Numbered from the stretch's first letter, positions 21,318 to 33,996 are shown. The stretch is DNA of 64,000 nt from Branchiostoma floridae (GCF_000003815.2 NC_049992.1:14612603-14676602); one strand, 5' to 3'. Notes: generated by a model from the sequence alone, not told the origin. Numbers and translations are program-made.

Positions 21318-23172
21318 ATGATTTGTTGTAAATTGCCTATTTTCTAGTATAAGAGGTTTTTGAATGGTTATTAATAATTAAATCACTGTTGGGACGTCTG
21401 GCTTAAATCACACGAGCGGTAAAAGCCCAAACAATTCTGGACATTCATACCAAGACGGGACCCTCTTGAACCTCGCCTTGCATTGTGTTTGTCTATGATT
21501 GGTGTTCATTTTTTGTTCTCGATTCCATCAAAAACCTTTACTGCACACAATGAATGCACTGGCAAATGTTCAAACTGTCTCGACACATATTGAAGGCGGT
21601 ATAACTCCAACAAAAGCCGATGATTTACCAGAGGGTTATCGTGGATCGAAACGTAGAAGAAAGACAAACGTCGATTTCTTGAATGATAGCTGATGAAATG
21701 TTGTTTCCTTTATTCTTCAAGCCTGTGTTTTATAGTCACATCGACTGTCAAGTTTGCTCAGTGTAAGCCGGAAAAATCTGATAGGTGTTACCGCATAGTG
21801 TAGGTTCCTTTAGCCTAAGAAAGACGGTTGTAAGACATCGTGGTATTCAAGAACAAGATAGTTGCTATCCATCAGTTTCTACCAGGCTCCGTAGATCGGT
21901 GGTCTGATAGCAAAAATTGGACAAACAGGGTCAAAAGTACGCTCGGGGAGTCGGCCAGCCAGAGGAACTATTTCATCACCAGGGAACGAAAGATACCATA
22001 TGCAAAATTGAAAAAAAATTCAAATGGTGATGATTATATCGGCTTGCTTTGCTAGAGTACATCACCACTGTGTCTTGTTCACTTATGTGTACACAAAGAA
22101 TTAAATCTTTCAACCCAGTTGCAGTTCTAAGCTGCATGATGTGTTTTTCTTTGGGAGAGCGTGGTGTGTTCAAACAAAAAAGGAATTTGTTCAACACAAC
22201 ATCTTTCTGTTCGTCTTCTATCGCTCATTCAACCATAAAACAAAATTACGGTTGGACAACTTTCAAATGGAGTTCATAGAGTACTCTTTGACGACAAAAG
22301 ACTTGCATTTCTTCTGAAATACGATGCAGGAAAAGTTTCAGACTTTTGATTTTTAAACAATGATGACTATCATGTCAAAAACAATTTACGAATGAGCAGA
22401 TAATTGCTTTAATTTTCCATGTCAAAGGGAAGCTGAACAGTTGCCCTGTGATCTGTCAAAGTCTTTTCAATATGTCAATACACGATGTTATGATGTTATC
22501 CATATGCCTTAACTGTACACACCGCAAATTCCTCTCTTTGTTGGGTTGTATCAACTGCAGTATGTCCCTGACAATAGAACGACTTTAACAGCGGTCTATG
22601 TATCTAGTATACACACTCTTTATCAGAGTATTGAATCTCCACTGGGAAAATTTTTCAACACGAAGCCGCTATAATTCTGAACTAAGTTGTCATCATGCAA
22701 CAGACAATCGAATTACCGTCAATATGAACCGTTAGATTAACCGGGCTTGCACAAAACTCTTACATGTACGTTTTTCGTGTTTCGAAGACAGATAATTTTT
22801 AAGTGATCAATATTGTCAACAGTGAAGATCCAGGATAGTAAAGCTTTAGACTAAACATAGATAGCTGCTTTGACATATGTCAATATAACGTCTCAAGAAA
22901 ATGTTGCTATTAAGTAATGAATCTTATTATTTGATGTACATTATAGTTCAGGCTACACAAATTTTCATTTTATTGTTTTCTTTTACGTAATCGTGAGTTG
23001 CTTCTGTAAATGTACAGACCTCATCTACAATCAGCTTGCTGGTAGAGTGATCATGACTTACAGTGTCCGTTACACTTCTAAACGTTCACGATTCGGCAAA
23101 TGGTGTATCTAGAAAATATTAAGACTTCTTGCCTGATCTCTGCTTTTAAGTCTTGAAGGATTTTCCTAATTC

Positions 23173-23420
23173 AAGGTGGACTGTAACTGCACTTGGGGCA
23201 CCGGTGCGGCACTGCGGGTTTTTTAGATGACTCAATGAATTTCAGAGATAAAGAACGAATTTTCTTCCGTTTTGTGTAATTTGTTGTCTTTTAAGTCAAA
23301 CCTTTACGTATTACGCAATATCTAAATTATTATAAATCGCGAAAATAACAAAACAGTGCCGCAGTGAGCGAACCCCACAGTGCCGCACCGGTGCCCCAAG
23401 TGCAATGAGAGTCCACCTTT
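23173..23420. mobile_element. TIR element family M1, copy 1
   Basis: About 45-bp terminal inverted repeats begin AAGGTGGACT and include GGCACCGGTGCGGCACTG. The interior has TTTACGTATTACGCAATATC. A second copy in the opposite orientation lies at 42724-42968. No coding capacity. Target duplication not resolved. Confidence 0.88.
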
Positions 23421-23765
23421 AGCTGACCCGTGCAAGAATCATATATTTAGTCTGATGCACACTTTAAAGGTCTTGACCTCTGATTTGAAAACTAGTCAAG
23501 GTCAAAGCTAAAACACCAAAATAGAGTACCCCATCTACATCCCCATCACATCTCCTTCCGTGTATACCATGACGTCATAGCCAATGGTGTACCTTAACTA
23601 GAAAGTAACTGATTTGTTACGGAGAATTGGTCGGAAGTGCCTCAATGAGATCACGCGCCTGACATTCAAAGCTTTCCCTGATCCATAAGGCATATTAAGG
23701 ACTCTTTAGAATCTTCGTAGCGGCAGGCCTTTAGAATTGAGACAACGTTAAAGTGCGTCCTACTT

Positions 23766-23954
23766 ACATCACATCTCCAAACCGGGGCCCGGCCGGGCAG
23801 CTTTCGGGAACAAAAAGTATGATATCAAAGACACCAAACTAAACAAGACGTAAAGAGAATAGTTGTGGGTATTATTTGAATATATTTTCAAGGAACGTTT
23901 CTATTATTTGTTTCCACAAAACGCCCAGCCGGTACCGGTTTGGAAATGTGACGT
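23766..23954. mobile_element. TIR element family M2, copy 1
   Basis: About 35-bp inverted ends of the type TCACATYTCCAAACCGG...CCGGTTTGGAAATGTGA, with CGGCCGGGCAGCTTTCGGG just inside. The interior shares AAAAGTATGAT...AAAGACACCAA with copy 2. Related copies are at 49186-49368 and 50679-50870. Confidence 0.85.
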
Positions 23955-24546
23955 TAAACCTATTACAAAAACTATAGTAAGCATAACGTTAAGTAAAACT
24001 AGTGCAACATAACTCTTAAATGTTTTCTATTCAGCATCTTCTTTTTGCACATAAACATGTTTCAAACAGGGATTCCTTTTCTGTTGGGCTAAAAGACCCC
24101 GGTCCACAAGTTATCAATAGGCTGCAGTCGCTGCACCTATAGCCACTACCGTTGGCGGCGCTGCAAAAGACGTCTAGCATATTCCACCTTTCATGTCATA
24201 AAATCATTATTAATTACACGTCCTGAGTAGGACCCTGTATTTCCTTCCAGTCAATTGAACAACTATTTACTGCTCGTTTGTATCCCTTCCATCCTTCTTA
24301 TGTATCGGAAAGGCAGAGTTAGATTCGACATGGCCTCCCGCTGTTTCCTGCCCGGAGCCATGTTTCCATGCACGCAACCTCTACTTCAAGGCCCACCGCC
24401 CTATCGCACACATCACAATACTGGCTCTTCAGTAGACAGAAATATTGTATAGATAACATGGCTGATAAAGAACCGGCAGTTACGCACTGATTGTGCCATG
24501 AAGTCACCGATAAGATCATGCTGACTATGATACAATAATAACTCAT

Positions 24547-26370
24547 ACTGAGGCGGTCTGGACGGCTTTGGACTTGACCGCAAATGATTCATTCAAGCAG
24601 AGTCTTGCAGGGTACGTGAACTCTTGAAAACTTTTGACTTGAAAGAAATTACCGAGTTTAGGAAGATGCTTAGCACAGCAGGTTTCAGAGGTGATATGAA
24701 GCACGGTCATTGCTGCATGCCCGGAAGCACTGTCTGTGCGCCGACGATGATAAAGTTATCTTCACCTACAACTTGTGCCACGGCAAGGAGCAGACAAAGT
24801 ACACCATGCAAGATAACATTGAGCGAGAACCTTATAGAAAAATAAGTGGCTACCTTGCAGAATGGTAATTAGGAAAAACTCATTTTTGGTCTTATCATAC
24901 AAACATATCTTGGATGAGTCAGCGTAAATCGTGAAAGTACTTAAGCCGCGGCTACAGCTGGCAATTAAACTTTTGCTTACGGTCAGGTTCAAGACCGATG
25001 TGACGGATGGGTGTATGGGAGGTTGGACAATGGACCATTCATTCAAGGTATGCCATGGCCTATTGTTCTGCAACCATGCGCTTAGGTCATGAGCACTTTT
25101 CTTTCTGATTGACGACGTTGAATAAGTGTGATCTTGTGCATGAAACATAATCATTACAAGGAATACACTAAGAACCAGAGGTCGTTGGACATCGCTATGA
25201 GGACCTCTATCTGTTAGAAATTACCGCTAAGCTATAAATTGTGGGCTCTTAAGCGTGTTTACAGTGCTTTCAGACTAGTCTACAGTGCATGATCAAAGGG
25301 TAGAACCAAAGGTGAAGCAACCATCCCTGTCTGAAACTGTTTATTTGATGTTGGCATCTTTCCCCTTTATTCTCTCTCCTTTTCTTTTGATGTCAGCACA
25401 GTTTCCTTCCTTCCCTGTTTCCTGAGTCACAGAAAGTCTTTCATCTGCACTTCCGTACAACATGAGAGGAGGATACGCGTACTGAGGTCCCTACCAGGTA
25501 GTGGAGGCTTGACAGGTGATGAATCGTTGTTCTTTACGCCACTCTCTCCCACGGCGCGCCAGACAACCGCCTGCTAAAAAGTTGGAGCTAGCCATTAGAG
25601 GGGGCTGACGTGCCGAGGTGGTCACTAGAGACATCACCTTTGCTCTTCACGTTGTAATTGCTACCTGACATTATCCTCGCTTTTAGGAGCATGAATTATG
25701 CAGTATCCTCGATGTAAACCTCCCAAAATAATAGCTGAAGTAAGTACGGATGCTGCATCCCAAGGCCTCGGCATCTGGTACTATAATCCCATTGTAATGT
25801 TGCGTCTGGTGAAGGTAGATCTAGAGTACTACTTTCTAAATCCGTCAGGGGAATCACCTGAAAGAACTTTCTCAGCAGATAAACCATTTGGTGAATCTCG
25901 CCCATCCGTTGGGACGGAGGTAATAATCTAGATTACATACCCGCAAGGTGTTAATCATAGCCTAACACCTTCATGTACTTTCGGCATCATTACTTTGAAA
26001 CCGTCGGAGGAAAGTGAGCTGGGAGGAATGCCAATAGATAACAGCTCCTTCAAAGTGGAGAAACAACCACATTTGCAGGAAGTTTCACAGAGAATACAGA
26101 CCAAATAAATGACTACGGCTTAGATGCTTTAAGAACATTATTATTCAGGCTGGTGGTTTTTGCTCATTAGTTCATTAGTACCTGACATGTCGATGATAGC
26201 TACATTTGTATGTGTAATCAGTAATACCGTGATGCTAGGAAAGGTATTTCTGCGTGTCAAAGACAAATAAAGACTTAGTTGGTGTATTATCTGCAACAAA
26301 GTTGCTTGAATGGCAGAGAAAGTTGAAGGAAAGTCAGATATACTATTAATTTCCATATGCGTGTTTGGTA
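24547..26370. other. no gene supported
   Basis: Frames at 24624-24845 (+), 24762-25154 (-) and 25696-25931 (both strands) were examined. A reverse frame near 24720-24830 has a signal-peptide-like stretch (VLCLLLAVAQVVG) but no start codon and a stop soon after, so nothing is called. Confidence 0.35.
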
Positions 26371-26371
26371 A

Positions 26372-26495
26372 GTGACACCTAGCGCAGTGAGCTAGTACCT
26401 GATACGAACACATCTAGCAACGTGTCTAGCTGAGTCATTCTGCCCTGGACAAAAAGTTGTGAGTTCGATTCTCGGTTGTGTCGTTCATCCTACTA
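26372..26495 (+). repeat. possible tRNA-derived SINE remnant
   Basis: CCTAGCGCAGTGAGCTAG resembles a pol III A box and GTGAGTTCGATTCTCGG about 80 bp downstream resembles a B box. This is the organisation of a tRNA-derived SINE head. Divergence is high and no tail is clear. Confidence 0.4.
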
Positions 26496-27279
26496 TGTAA
26501 AGGGCTACAATCCTGTACATGCCGTTTCTCTTCTCTATCACGATTAGAGGAAGATAACATTTCTTAATCTTAAACTGATTCGAGAACATTTTCATTTGTT
26601 TTCACATAAGCTGGCGTAACCGCTGGCAAAATACAATATTCTGAGTGGAACTTGAAGGACTTGGAAGTTGTCAGATCTTCGATTTCAGTTGCAGGTTGCT
26701 ATTCGAAGGATTATGAAACATCAGCAGTTGATCCCTATGGGTGATCAAGTTTGAGCAACATGTGGAGCAAATAAATGTGAACAATACGCTATATAATGGC
26801 GAATGCGCTCAACCGACAGGCAATACATCATCCAGATCAAAATTGATCTTATTCTTTATAACACACTTCCTTTTATCTGATATACGCAGAACAGGTACGA
26901 AAAAGAGGTCATATGCTTTCCTGTATGTATACCGTTAAAATTCGACCCATTAAAAGCTCCGGTTACACATAGCCGAACATGGACTTCCGACCATATGGTT
27001 GGGAGTAGTTGGGGAGCTGGTTTGGCTAGCTGTGCAGATTCGACTGGTGTTTGGTGCTGTATTTTGGCTGGTCTTCGGCTTCGCCAGCCAAAAGTTTCAA
27101 CCTTTCCAAAACGTTCGGCTTTGGACAACAGGTCTGGAATGTTTTGGCTGATGGATGGTTGTTGGGTTGTTTGTGGTTGGAAAAACGTCTGTAGTGATCA
27201 GGGTGTGTTTGGGTGTGTCGACTACTCCCTCTTCGAAGCCAAGGGCTGAATTGCGGAGAGCGTACAATAGGCGGGGTTA

Positions 27280-27700
27280 AATCGTAAGGGTCTGGAGAGA
27301 GCTGCCATTCGGCGCCAATTAGGTGACCTCAATACGAGTGTCACAGGTGTCTGGAGCGAGCTGCCATTCGATGACCTAAATACAACAATAATTGCTCCAG
27401 GTGCTGCCTTGGAACTGTAGGTTTGAACCACTCACACCGGGAAGGATCCCTACTCTTTTCGATAAGTGCGGTGGGTTCTTTAACGTGCTCAAGGTGTGGC
27501 TCTCCCTGAACACGGGACCTCAATTTAACGTCCTGTCCAAAAAAAGGCCCTAGCCAAAGCTGGGGTACTCATTTTTTTCCTAAGTAAGAAGTAAGGAAAG
27601 TTGTGTAAAGTGGCTTTCCAAAGGGCACAGGACATGGCAGCTTTCGAACTCGGGACCTCTTGGGCCTGAGCCCAAAGCACTGCCGACTACGACACACGAC
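27280..27700 (-). repeat. dispersed repeat, ACGTTAAAGAACCC family
   Basis: On the reverse strand this reads ...GGACGTTAAATTGAGGTCCC, then CACGTTAAAGAACCCACCGC and CGAAAAGAGTAGGGATCC. I recognise this as a very common dispersed sequence in amphioxus and other marine invertebrates. The part at 27577-27612 (AAGGAAAGTTGTGTAAAGTG) recurs at 49520-49540, and the ACGTTAAA part recurs at 62305-62350. A B-box-like GAGTTCGAAAGC on the reverse strand lies at about 27645. The frames over it are not genes. Confidence 0.6.
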
Positions 27701-29129
27701 CTCACATCTCACTGTTGATCGGGAGCCTTGTTGTTCGGCAATGTGTCACGTTTCCTTAGCGGGGCCCCGGACGGGATGCAAGCGGAAACGAAACATGTCT
27801 ATCAAAGAATATACGCAAATTGTGCATATGACTATCTTTTTATGTTCTGTGTGTTTTGTTTTTTGTTACATGATACACTTCGTACTCAAATGTTGACTGA
27901 CTGGGCATCAGTTTGGAAACGTGGCCTTAGTATATTACCGGGAATTTACCAGAATAATATGTAGATCTATATCTTTCTGTGAGCCCTTCCCAGTAATCAA
28001 AGTGAAAGGGTAGAAAACGTGTATGGAAGAGTAAAGCGTCATTCCACCTGCACGTTGTATTGATTGGGAAAAGCCATTTCTAATGGATGCTTACGAAGGC
28101 AGATTGAATAATCGAAGTAGCAATAATAACGATAAGAAATGTTCTTATCCCAATGGTACGGTTTATGGAAGCAAACGCACAGAAAACTCAACGATTTCGC
28201 GATGTCACTGAGCGATCACTTAAGACCCGGTGCACAAACGCCAGAGTTCAACAACCTCAAAAGTTTCCCAACATATACACATAAAATCACCGGGTTATTC
28301 GGTATCACTGGACAAAGTTAAAATCTTGGACATAAAAGCAGGCTTTTTTGCTAGAGGGATTATAGAAGCCATCTACATCAGAGCTTTAAATTTACAACCA
28401 TCCCTGAATAGAGACGGTAGGCGCTATTGACTTCTTGCAAGTTATGATCCACTGCTCACTGAGTCACGTGTTTCATCTGCATAACGTGACGTCACGGCAG
28501 CAGTGGATTGTTCATTCCTTGACAAAGACTGGTGCTGTCTAGTCGAAAATTTGAGTGAGTCCATTTTTTGTGTGTTGGATATTACATAATGACTTTTACC
28601 AACACAGATGAACTTAAAGATTTCGCGAGGTGTTACCGGTGTTAAAATGAGTCAATTCACTGAAGCATTCACACCCACCTATTGTGTCCGAAGACAAATA
28701 AGAATCGCTGTGAAGGGCTTTATGACACCTACTTTAATAGCGGTAAGAAATACATAAAGAAACAAAAACACAGTGAAAATGTTGAAAACCAATTTAATGG
28801 ACGTACATTGACGTGCACGTGGATAACTGCTTTTTATCTATCGTCTTGTCGTAACAAACCTCTGACAAAATAACAATGAAAGAATAAGTGTACATTGGGG
28901 CATCGGGCATAAAATGAGTAAGGCAAGCTTGGATAGTAATCTCATAACACAGGTAGATGTAGAGAAATCATTCATGCTTTTGCAAATGATGTTTACGGAA
29001 AGTGCAACTATAAGTATTCAGTTTCGAGACAAATCCTAGCTCCCGAACACACACCACACCGTGGGCCTCCTGCATTTTCATTGGTGAGTTTTTTCCTATG
29101 CCTACTACACGTGCAGACAGTTGGCCTAC
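27701..29129. other. no exon recognised
   Basis: The next exon of the reverse-strand SH3 gene should lie to the left of 29130, but none was recognised here. A perfect CRE octamer TGACGTCA is at 28487-28494. Confidence 0.35.
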
Positions 29130-29312
29130 CCTCATTTGATGAGAGGAACTTGACATAATTGGAGGGGAAGAGTCCCACGTCGCCACTCAGATAGCCAAGG
29201 CACCACCCTCCGCTGTCCCCTTCCAGGACCTCTATGACATCGCCCACCTCAAGGCAGAGCTCGTTTCCTTCCTGCGCTAGATACGGGTACATGACCCTGG
29301 CGTATCGCCTCC
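29130..29312 (-). CDS. SH3-domain exon of an Ig receptor-like gene
   Basis: Acceptor TCTCTCCCCCAG, exon of 183 nt, donor GAGG|GTAGGC, phase 1 at both ends. It encodes a full SH3 domain: RVMYPYLAQEGNELCLEVGD, then VIEVLEGDSGGWCLGYLSGD and VGLFPSNYVKFL. The ALYDY motif is VMYPY, the first conserved Trp is kept, the usual second Trp is Cys (GGWCLG), and the GLFPSNYV strand is intact. SH3 domains bind proline-rich ligands. The preceding exon at 30552-30623 joins in frame to give ...RRAADKRGRRYARVMYPY. If the donor is not used the frame continues to a stop near 29008. Domain call is firm; membership in the Ig/TM gene is inferred. Confidence 0.88.
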
Positions 29313-30551
29313 CTGGGGGAGAGACACAACGTTAAATCCCATCAGAAGGCATCTAGATGATTGCAGGCGGAAGCACGGATGCTTGGGCTTAACGTGTCAC
29401 ACGCTGTTGGGAAAAGAAATAACACCTGCCACAGGATATAGGCATACTCGAATGATCGTGTTTTGAAACTCTATAAATCTTTGCAGTTGAAACTTTAAGA
29501 GGAAACGGCAAAGTACGAGCGTAAGAAGATCACCTTTTCCCATCACTGTCTATCTTTTTAGAAATGAGCAGCTATTTTGAAACAGGATATACAAAGGGAA
29601 TAAAACAACTGCGACGCGATTTACAGATATCAAGACGACTTGTACTGTCATAAAAGAAGACTAAAGTTAAATGAGAAAGTTTTATGTTTACTTCCTACCA
29701 AAAATAATGTAAAAGAAAGGTTTTGAAAGGTCGTTGCCTTGCACAGAAATACCCCCTCAAGGATATACGTTATAATAAAAACGGACATACCGAATTCCCC
29801 CAACGACATCTTTAACCTTTACAAAATCAATATTTCTGTCTTTTCTTGGCCCATAACAATTCTACCTGCGGGCGACCTTTGGCCTGCTGGTTAAGCCGAG
29901 ATAAAGTCAGAGGGATCCATCTTGGTCTGAACCGTACTGATGAAGCCTCCAGGCTTTATCTATGAGCTGGGGTGTAATGAAACTGTCTCACAGTGGCTCT
30001 AGGTTACGTCGAGTTTACTTTCCGTATCTTGGTACAAGATGCGATGATTATGACTAAAGTCAAGAACAAGCTAAAAGTATTGGTAATGTTAATACCACAG
30101 CCTGTGGAAAAGACATGAGATTTTTATGTAGGAGTTTGCCAATCGGTTTGGGCAGATTTTTCTCTGTTTTGCAAACAATTTGTCCCATCGTTTTTGACAT
30201 TTAAAATTGGGTCGTTATATTACCAGCTTGGAAAAAAAGCAGTTAAAGTTTCATCACATTTAGCCGATGATGGATAGTTCCGGTGTTTCCAAAACTTTTC
30301 CGCAACTTTGCGTCATTTAAAACTGCACGAAGATTTTTACTGAGAGCGTCAGCCAACGTTTTACGACACTTAGCCGATATCTTAAGTTTTATATTCAAGA
30401 AATGTAAGCTTCTATCGAACGTTATATGAAATTTATAAAGGAATGATGCATCCCAAGCCATTTGTGGTGTGCAGTATGTCCAACCATAAAGAAGTAACGC
30501 CGTTATGTTTCCGTCAGCGAGGATTGAAGATTTAAGAAACGCGGATATTAC

Positions 30552-30623
30552 CTCTTTTATCGGCCGCTCTTCTCATGGTTGGGATGCCGGCGTTTCCTGT
30601 CAGGGTACCCTCACGTGGTTTGA
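30552..30623 (-). CDS. 24-residue linker exon before SH3
   Basis: Acceptor CTTTTTTCTTCGCAG, exon of 72 nt, donor AAAGAG|GTAATA. The phase is 1 at both ends with no stop, reading KPREGTLTGNAGIPTMRRAA then DKR. The segment is basic and cytosolic-looking. It links the transmembrane exon (ends ...DFPTIP) to the SH3 exon in the same phase. There is no domain, so support comes from the strong splice sites and phase. Confidence 0.6.
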
Positions 30624-33190
30624 CTGCGAAGAAAAAAGTCAGATTGTGAGGCAGTTACGTTAATTGAATACAGATGAAATACCACTGGAGGCTCTAGATA
30701 AAAACCAAGACGACCATCATCTAACGCCGTCCGGTGGAGGAAGGCTCATCGCTGTCTACTTATCTAGAGGTCCAAACGGCGGGATGACTGACAAGGGGGA
30801 TTATGCACAGGGAATTTCATCTATGTTTTACGTGAAAGTAAATCCCTTCATGTATCTCCATTTTTCTTGCATCTCTAGCATGGACCAGAGTGGATTTCAT
30901 TTCGGGAGTGTGCGTCAAAACAAGAGTGGATGAGAAGAAGAAAGATAAGTCCTCCTACACTCTGTTGTTTTCTTTGTAGAAATACCCAAGCATAGACTTG
31001 AGCATTAGAATCCACGAAATATTGCCACTTACAGTAAAGGCACATTTTGTTCCTAATCAGTGGCATCAAGATTGTGTTTTTCTTTTATACCGATGACGGC
31101 AATGTTTAGATCACTATTGGTACTGCGAAATGACATAAATGGTTCAGCTTTAGGTTTTGCAAAAGAGAAAGAACATTAAGTACAGTACATTTAAAACCTT
31201 AGATTTTTAGCTACTCTGTAAGATCAACAACACATATGGAAACTCACTACGGCAAACACGAATGATGCCGCACGTAATGCAAGTAAACCTGTGTGGTGTT
31301 TTGGGAGTTCGGAGATCCGTTTAGCTGAAAATTTATGCGCGTTTGTTCCTGCCTGGTAGAACCTATCACCCAAAATAACATGGGCCGATTCCCCGTTCAT
31401 CTTATGTCTTTTTAACCCTGTCAAAACGCCGACATATTCCTTCGGGACTTAGATACCTTCTCTTGAAATAGCTATGTTCCTGACCCAAAGGTTCTCAAAT
31501 GGATGCTGTTATCATAATCATGCACTTGATGGAGTCTGCTTCACTCCGGTATTCGTCAAGATCCCCCCAAGGAACTTCCTTACTCCTTATCTTCGTGAAC
31601 GGGCAGACTTAAGTCCCTCAAGGGGGATGGTCTTAGTTTTATGTCACTCCTTCAACGTCTCATCAGCAAATCAATCAAGGCTTGTAACACAATGTCATTC
31701 CAGCGCTCTTATTAAATCATTTCAAACACCAATGACTCTTCCATCTCTGTCCAGGCGCAAGAAAAATACTAAGTGTGGTTCCCATGAAATGACATTTTGT
31801 ACTATATCCATCCATCTGTCTATGTAATACTTGAACTTATCATACTCTCGCAATGGAATAAATTTGGGCGAGCTAGAGTTTGCACTACTAGATACACCGA
31901 AAACTACTTCTAGTAAATATTGCAACTCTGTTTAGATGCATATAAAGATACTTCAGGCTGTTCAGACTATCTGAATCGGTATGCTCCTCCGTTGGGGATG
32001 CTTAAAAATATCTAACTTTGCAATAGAATAAATCACGCAAACATTTGCAGTACAAGATACAACGAAAAATAGTAGTAAGTATTAAAATGCCTGTATCACG
32101 TATGGCATCATATGTTATTGCTACATACAAATATGGCAAATGGACCTCAGCAAAGGAAAAAGAATATTATAAAGTAACACTGCTCCTGGGTACGTATATC
32201 TTCTGGTATATATGGCCAGCACAATTGAAGTGAAGGCTTACCGGTTGGAAAGCTCACATGGATAGCACCCACACCGTACAAAGTTACCATAGATTACAGC
32301 AAGCGTAACGACGAGAGACTATAATAAATCACACCTGATTGTGTCTGCTTGTAAAACAACCCACTTCAAACGGTGACGAATAATCCATACAGAATTCGAA
32401 AATGGCGTTATGCATTTTTGCGGCGTTCAAGCTTGATTTATATGATGCCAAGCCGCAAGGATTACGTTTCATTATAATTTGTCAAAGTCGTAGCGTGCGT
32501 AATCTTTCATGTAAACATGTTGTAACATGAGTGCAGATCTTGGACGCTTTGTCTAAGTGTGAAGATCAGTCATTCAGGCAATTAACTGGAGAACTGTCTT
32601 TCCACAAAAGACAAGATACAACCAAACGCGATCGGTTATGAAATACCTTATGCGACATCTAATAATGAAATACGTTTTTTTTTGCACGCACAGCTTGAGG
32701 AGATTGTTTTCTTCAGTACTATGAATGTACATGTAATGGTTGGGCAAAGGCCTCCAAGAGTCCGTAGTGAATTTCACACGGTGCGACTTTCTCTAAACAT
32801 GATTTGTACAACCCAGGACCATACTAGACTGAGAGAAGTGGAAGATTTATGGAAGGCATTGTATAGGTTTCCGCTGGGAATGCTGATTTTATTCAGAGAC
32901 AGATCCCTCGATTCATCTGAAGTCTAGACGCCCATCAGATAGTTGAAGCAAACGGACCAGATGTTTTCTTCCAGTTCGACTAAGGTGCTTATCATGTCCG
33001 AGCCGATGGAACACCTGCAGCTCCGCATATGTAATAGAGGATTATTGGCCATGGGTTTACATCGTTTTGGAGTCGACTCTGGAGCGTTCTGTTTATAGGA
33101 CCTTCACACTGAAACCGAATCTGCAGGAATCAAGCAGAGCCAGCCGGAATGAAGAATTTGCAATTCGTGCCACATTGGGTGGGAATTCTT
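30624..33190. other. intron, no further exon recognised
   Basis: Holds a diverged local duplication: GCAATGGAATAAATTTGGGC near 31851 and GCAATAGAATAAATCACGC near 32018, each followed by similar TTTGCA-TAC-AGATAC text. No other domain was seen. Confidence 0.4.
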
Positions 33191-33207
33191 AATTGACCTT
33201 ATATCCC

Positions 33208-33625
33208 CTTCACACGAGAAGGAATGAGCCGAAATGCCGTCAGAATAACTATTCTTTGTCTATTCCTGGGTATGTTTTAGTGCATTCTAGATATTTTCAC
33301 TGCATTCCAGATACTCTTTTGGCCACATTCTGGCAGGATGTAAAGTGCCGTTTCGGTTCTCCATCGAATGAGATCAGAATGTTTCGAATAATGTTGGAAT
33401 GCCGGTCATACTGCAGTTTGAATGCCGTTCGATATTTCTCCACTTCAAATGCACCTCGAAAGTTTTGAACATAATAAAAACATTCAAGACGGCGACAAGA
33501 TTAGGCACAAATGTCTGGAATGCAGTGAGAATTTCTAGTATACACTTCGCATTCCCATGAATATATAAAGGACTTTATTCAGACGGTATTCCGGCTCATT
33601 CCGGTTCTCGGGGCCTTTATACACG
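33208..33625. mobile_element. TIR element family M3, copy 1
   Basis: The left end CCTTCACACGAGAAGGAATG with GAGCCGAAATGCCGTC is the reverse complement, with a few changes, of the right end GACGGTATTCCGGCTCATTC with CGGTTCTCGGGGCC. The interior is rich in GGAATGC / GCATTCC words. A partial copy lies at 45340-45565. No transposase frame is present. Confidence 0.75.
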
Positions 33626-33841
33626 GAGCCACGAAGTGACTTGAAAGGCCTTTGCGATAGCTACGATTTTGAATTCCTTGTATCGCTCCGACTCAAGTTG
33701 AGTTTGGATTTGTAGCTGTCCAGTTACTGTTCAGATAGGTGCTCTACGTAGTCCAGAATCTACTATGGTCTTCCGCCATGTCTCAACTGCCGTGGACGCA
33801 ACAGTTAGCCGATTAACATGCACAACAACAAACACCATTGA

Positions 33842-33925
33842 AGAAGAATCACTCTTTATTTTTTGATACTTAACAAATTTTTACTAGACGTTTCGAAAGG
33901 CATCCACCTTCCTTCCTCAGTGAAA
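33842..33925 (-). other. hammerhead-like core, possible Penelope-type remnant
   Basis: The reverse strand reads CTGAGGA, then AGGAAGGTGGATGCCTTTC, then GAAACGTC. This matches the hammerhead core CUGANGA - stem II - GAAA, with AAGG/CCTT able to pair as stem II around TGGATG. Similar strings mark Penelope-like retroelements. Stems I and III are not clear, so activity is doubtful. Confidence 0.35.
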
Positions 33926-33938
33926 TGAAAATGAAAAT

Positions 33939-33968
33939 GCGATAGCTACGATTTTGAATTCCTTGTAT
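33939..33968. repeat. 30-bp templated insertion copy
   Basis: GCGATAGCTACGATTTTGAA plus TTCCTTGTAT at 33939-33968 is an exact copy of 33654-33683. It is bracketed by two copies of CTTCCTCAGTGAAATGAAAA (33914 and 33971). This looks like a template-switch or break-repair footprint. Confidence 0.8.
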
Positions 33969-33996
33969 TCCTTCCTCAGTGAAATGAAAATGAAAA

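Larger units (their letters stand above)
21318..24530. repeat. segmental duplication, copy 2 (expanded)
   Basis: Diverged collinear copy of 17280-19080, enlarged by insertions, among them the two TIR elements at 23173 and 23766. The best-preserved part is 24230-24380: CCTGTATTTCCTTCCAGT..., then CATGGCCTCCCGCTGTTTCC onwards. After the missing segment, CACACATCACAATACTGG and GATAAGATCATGCTGACTA continue the match to about 24530. Confidence 0.55.

Noticed and set aside
24720..24840. Reverse-strand signal-peptide-like exon (LCLLLAVAQVVGEDNFIIVG)
   Set aside because: No initiating Met in frame, a stop follows within 20 residues and no donor site is clear.
24624..24845. Plus-strand 73-residue frame
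   Set aside because: No domain and no splice support; overlaps the equally unsupported reverse frame.
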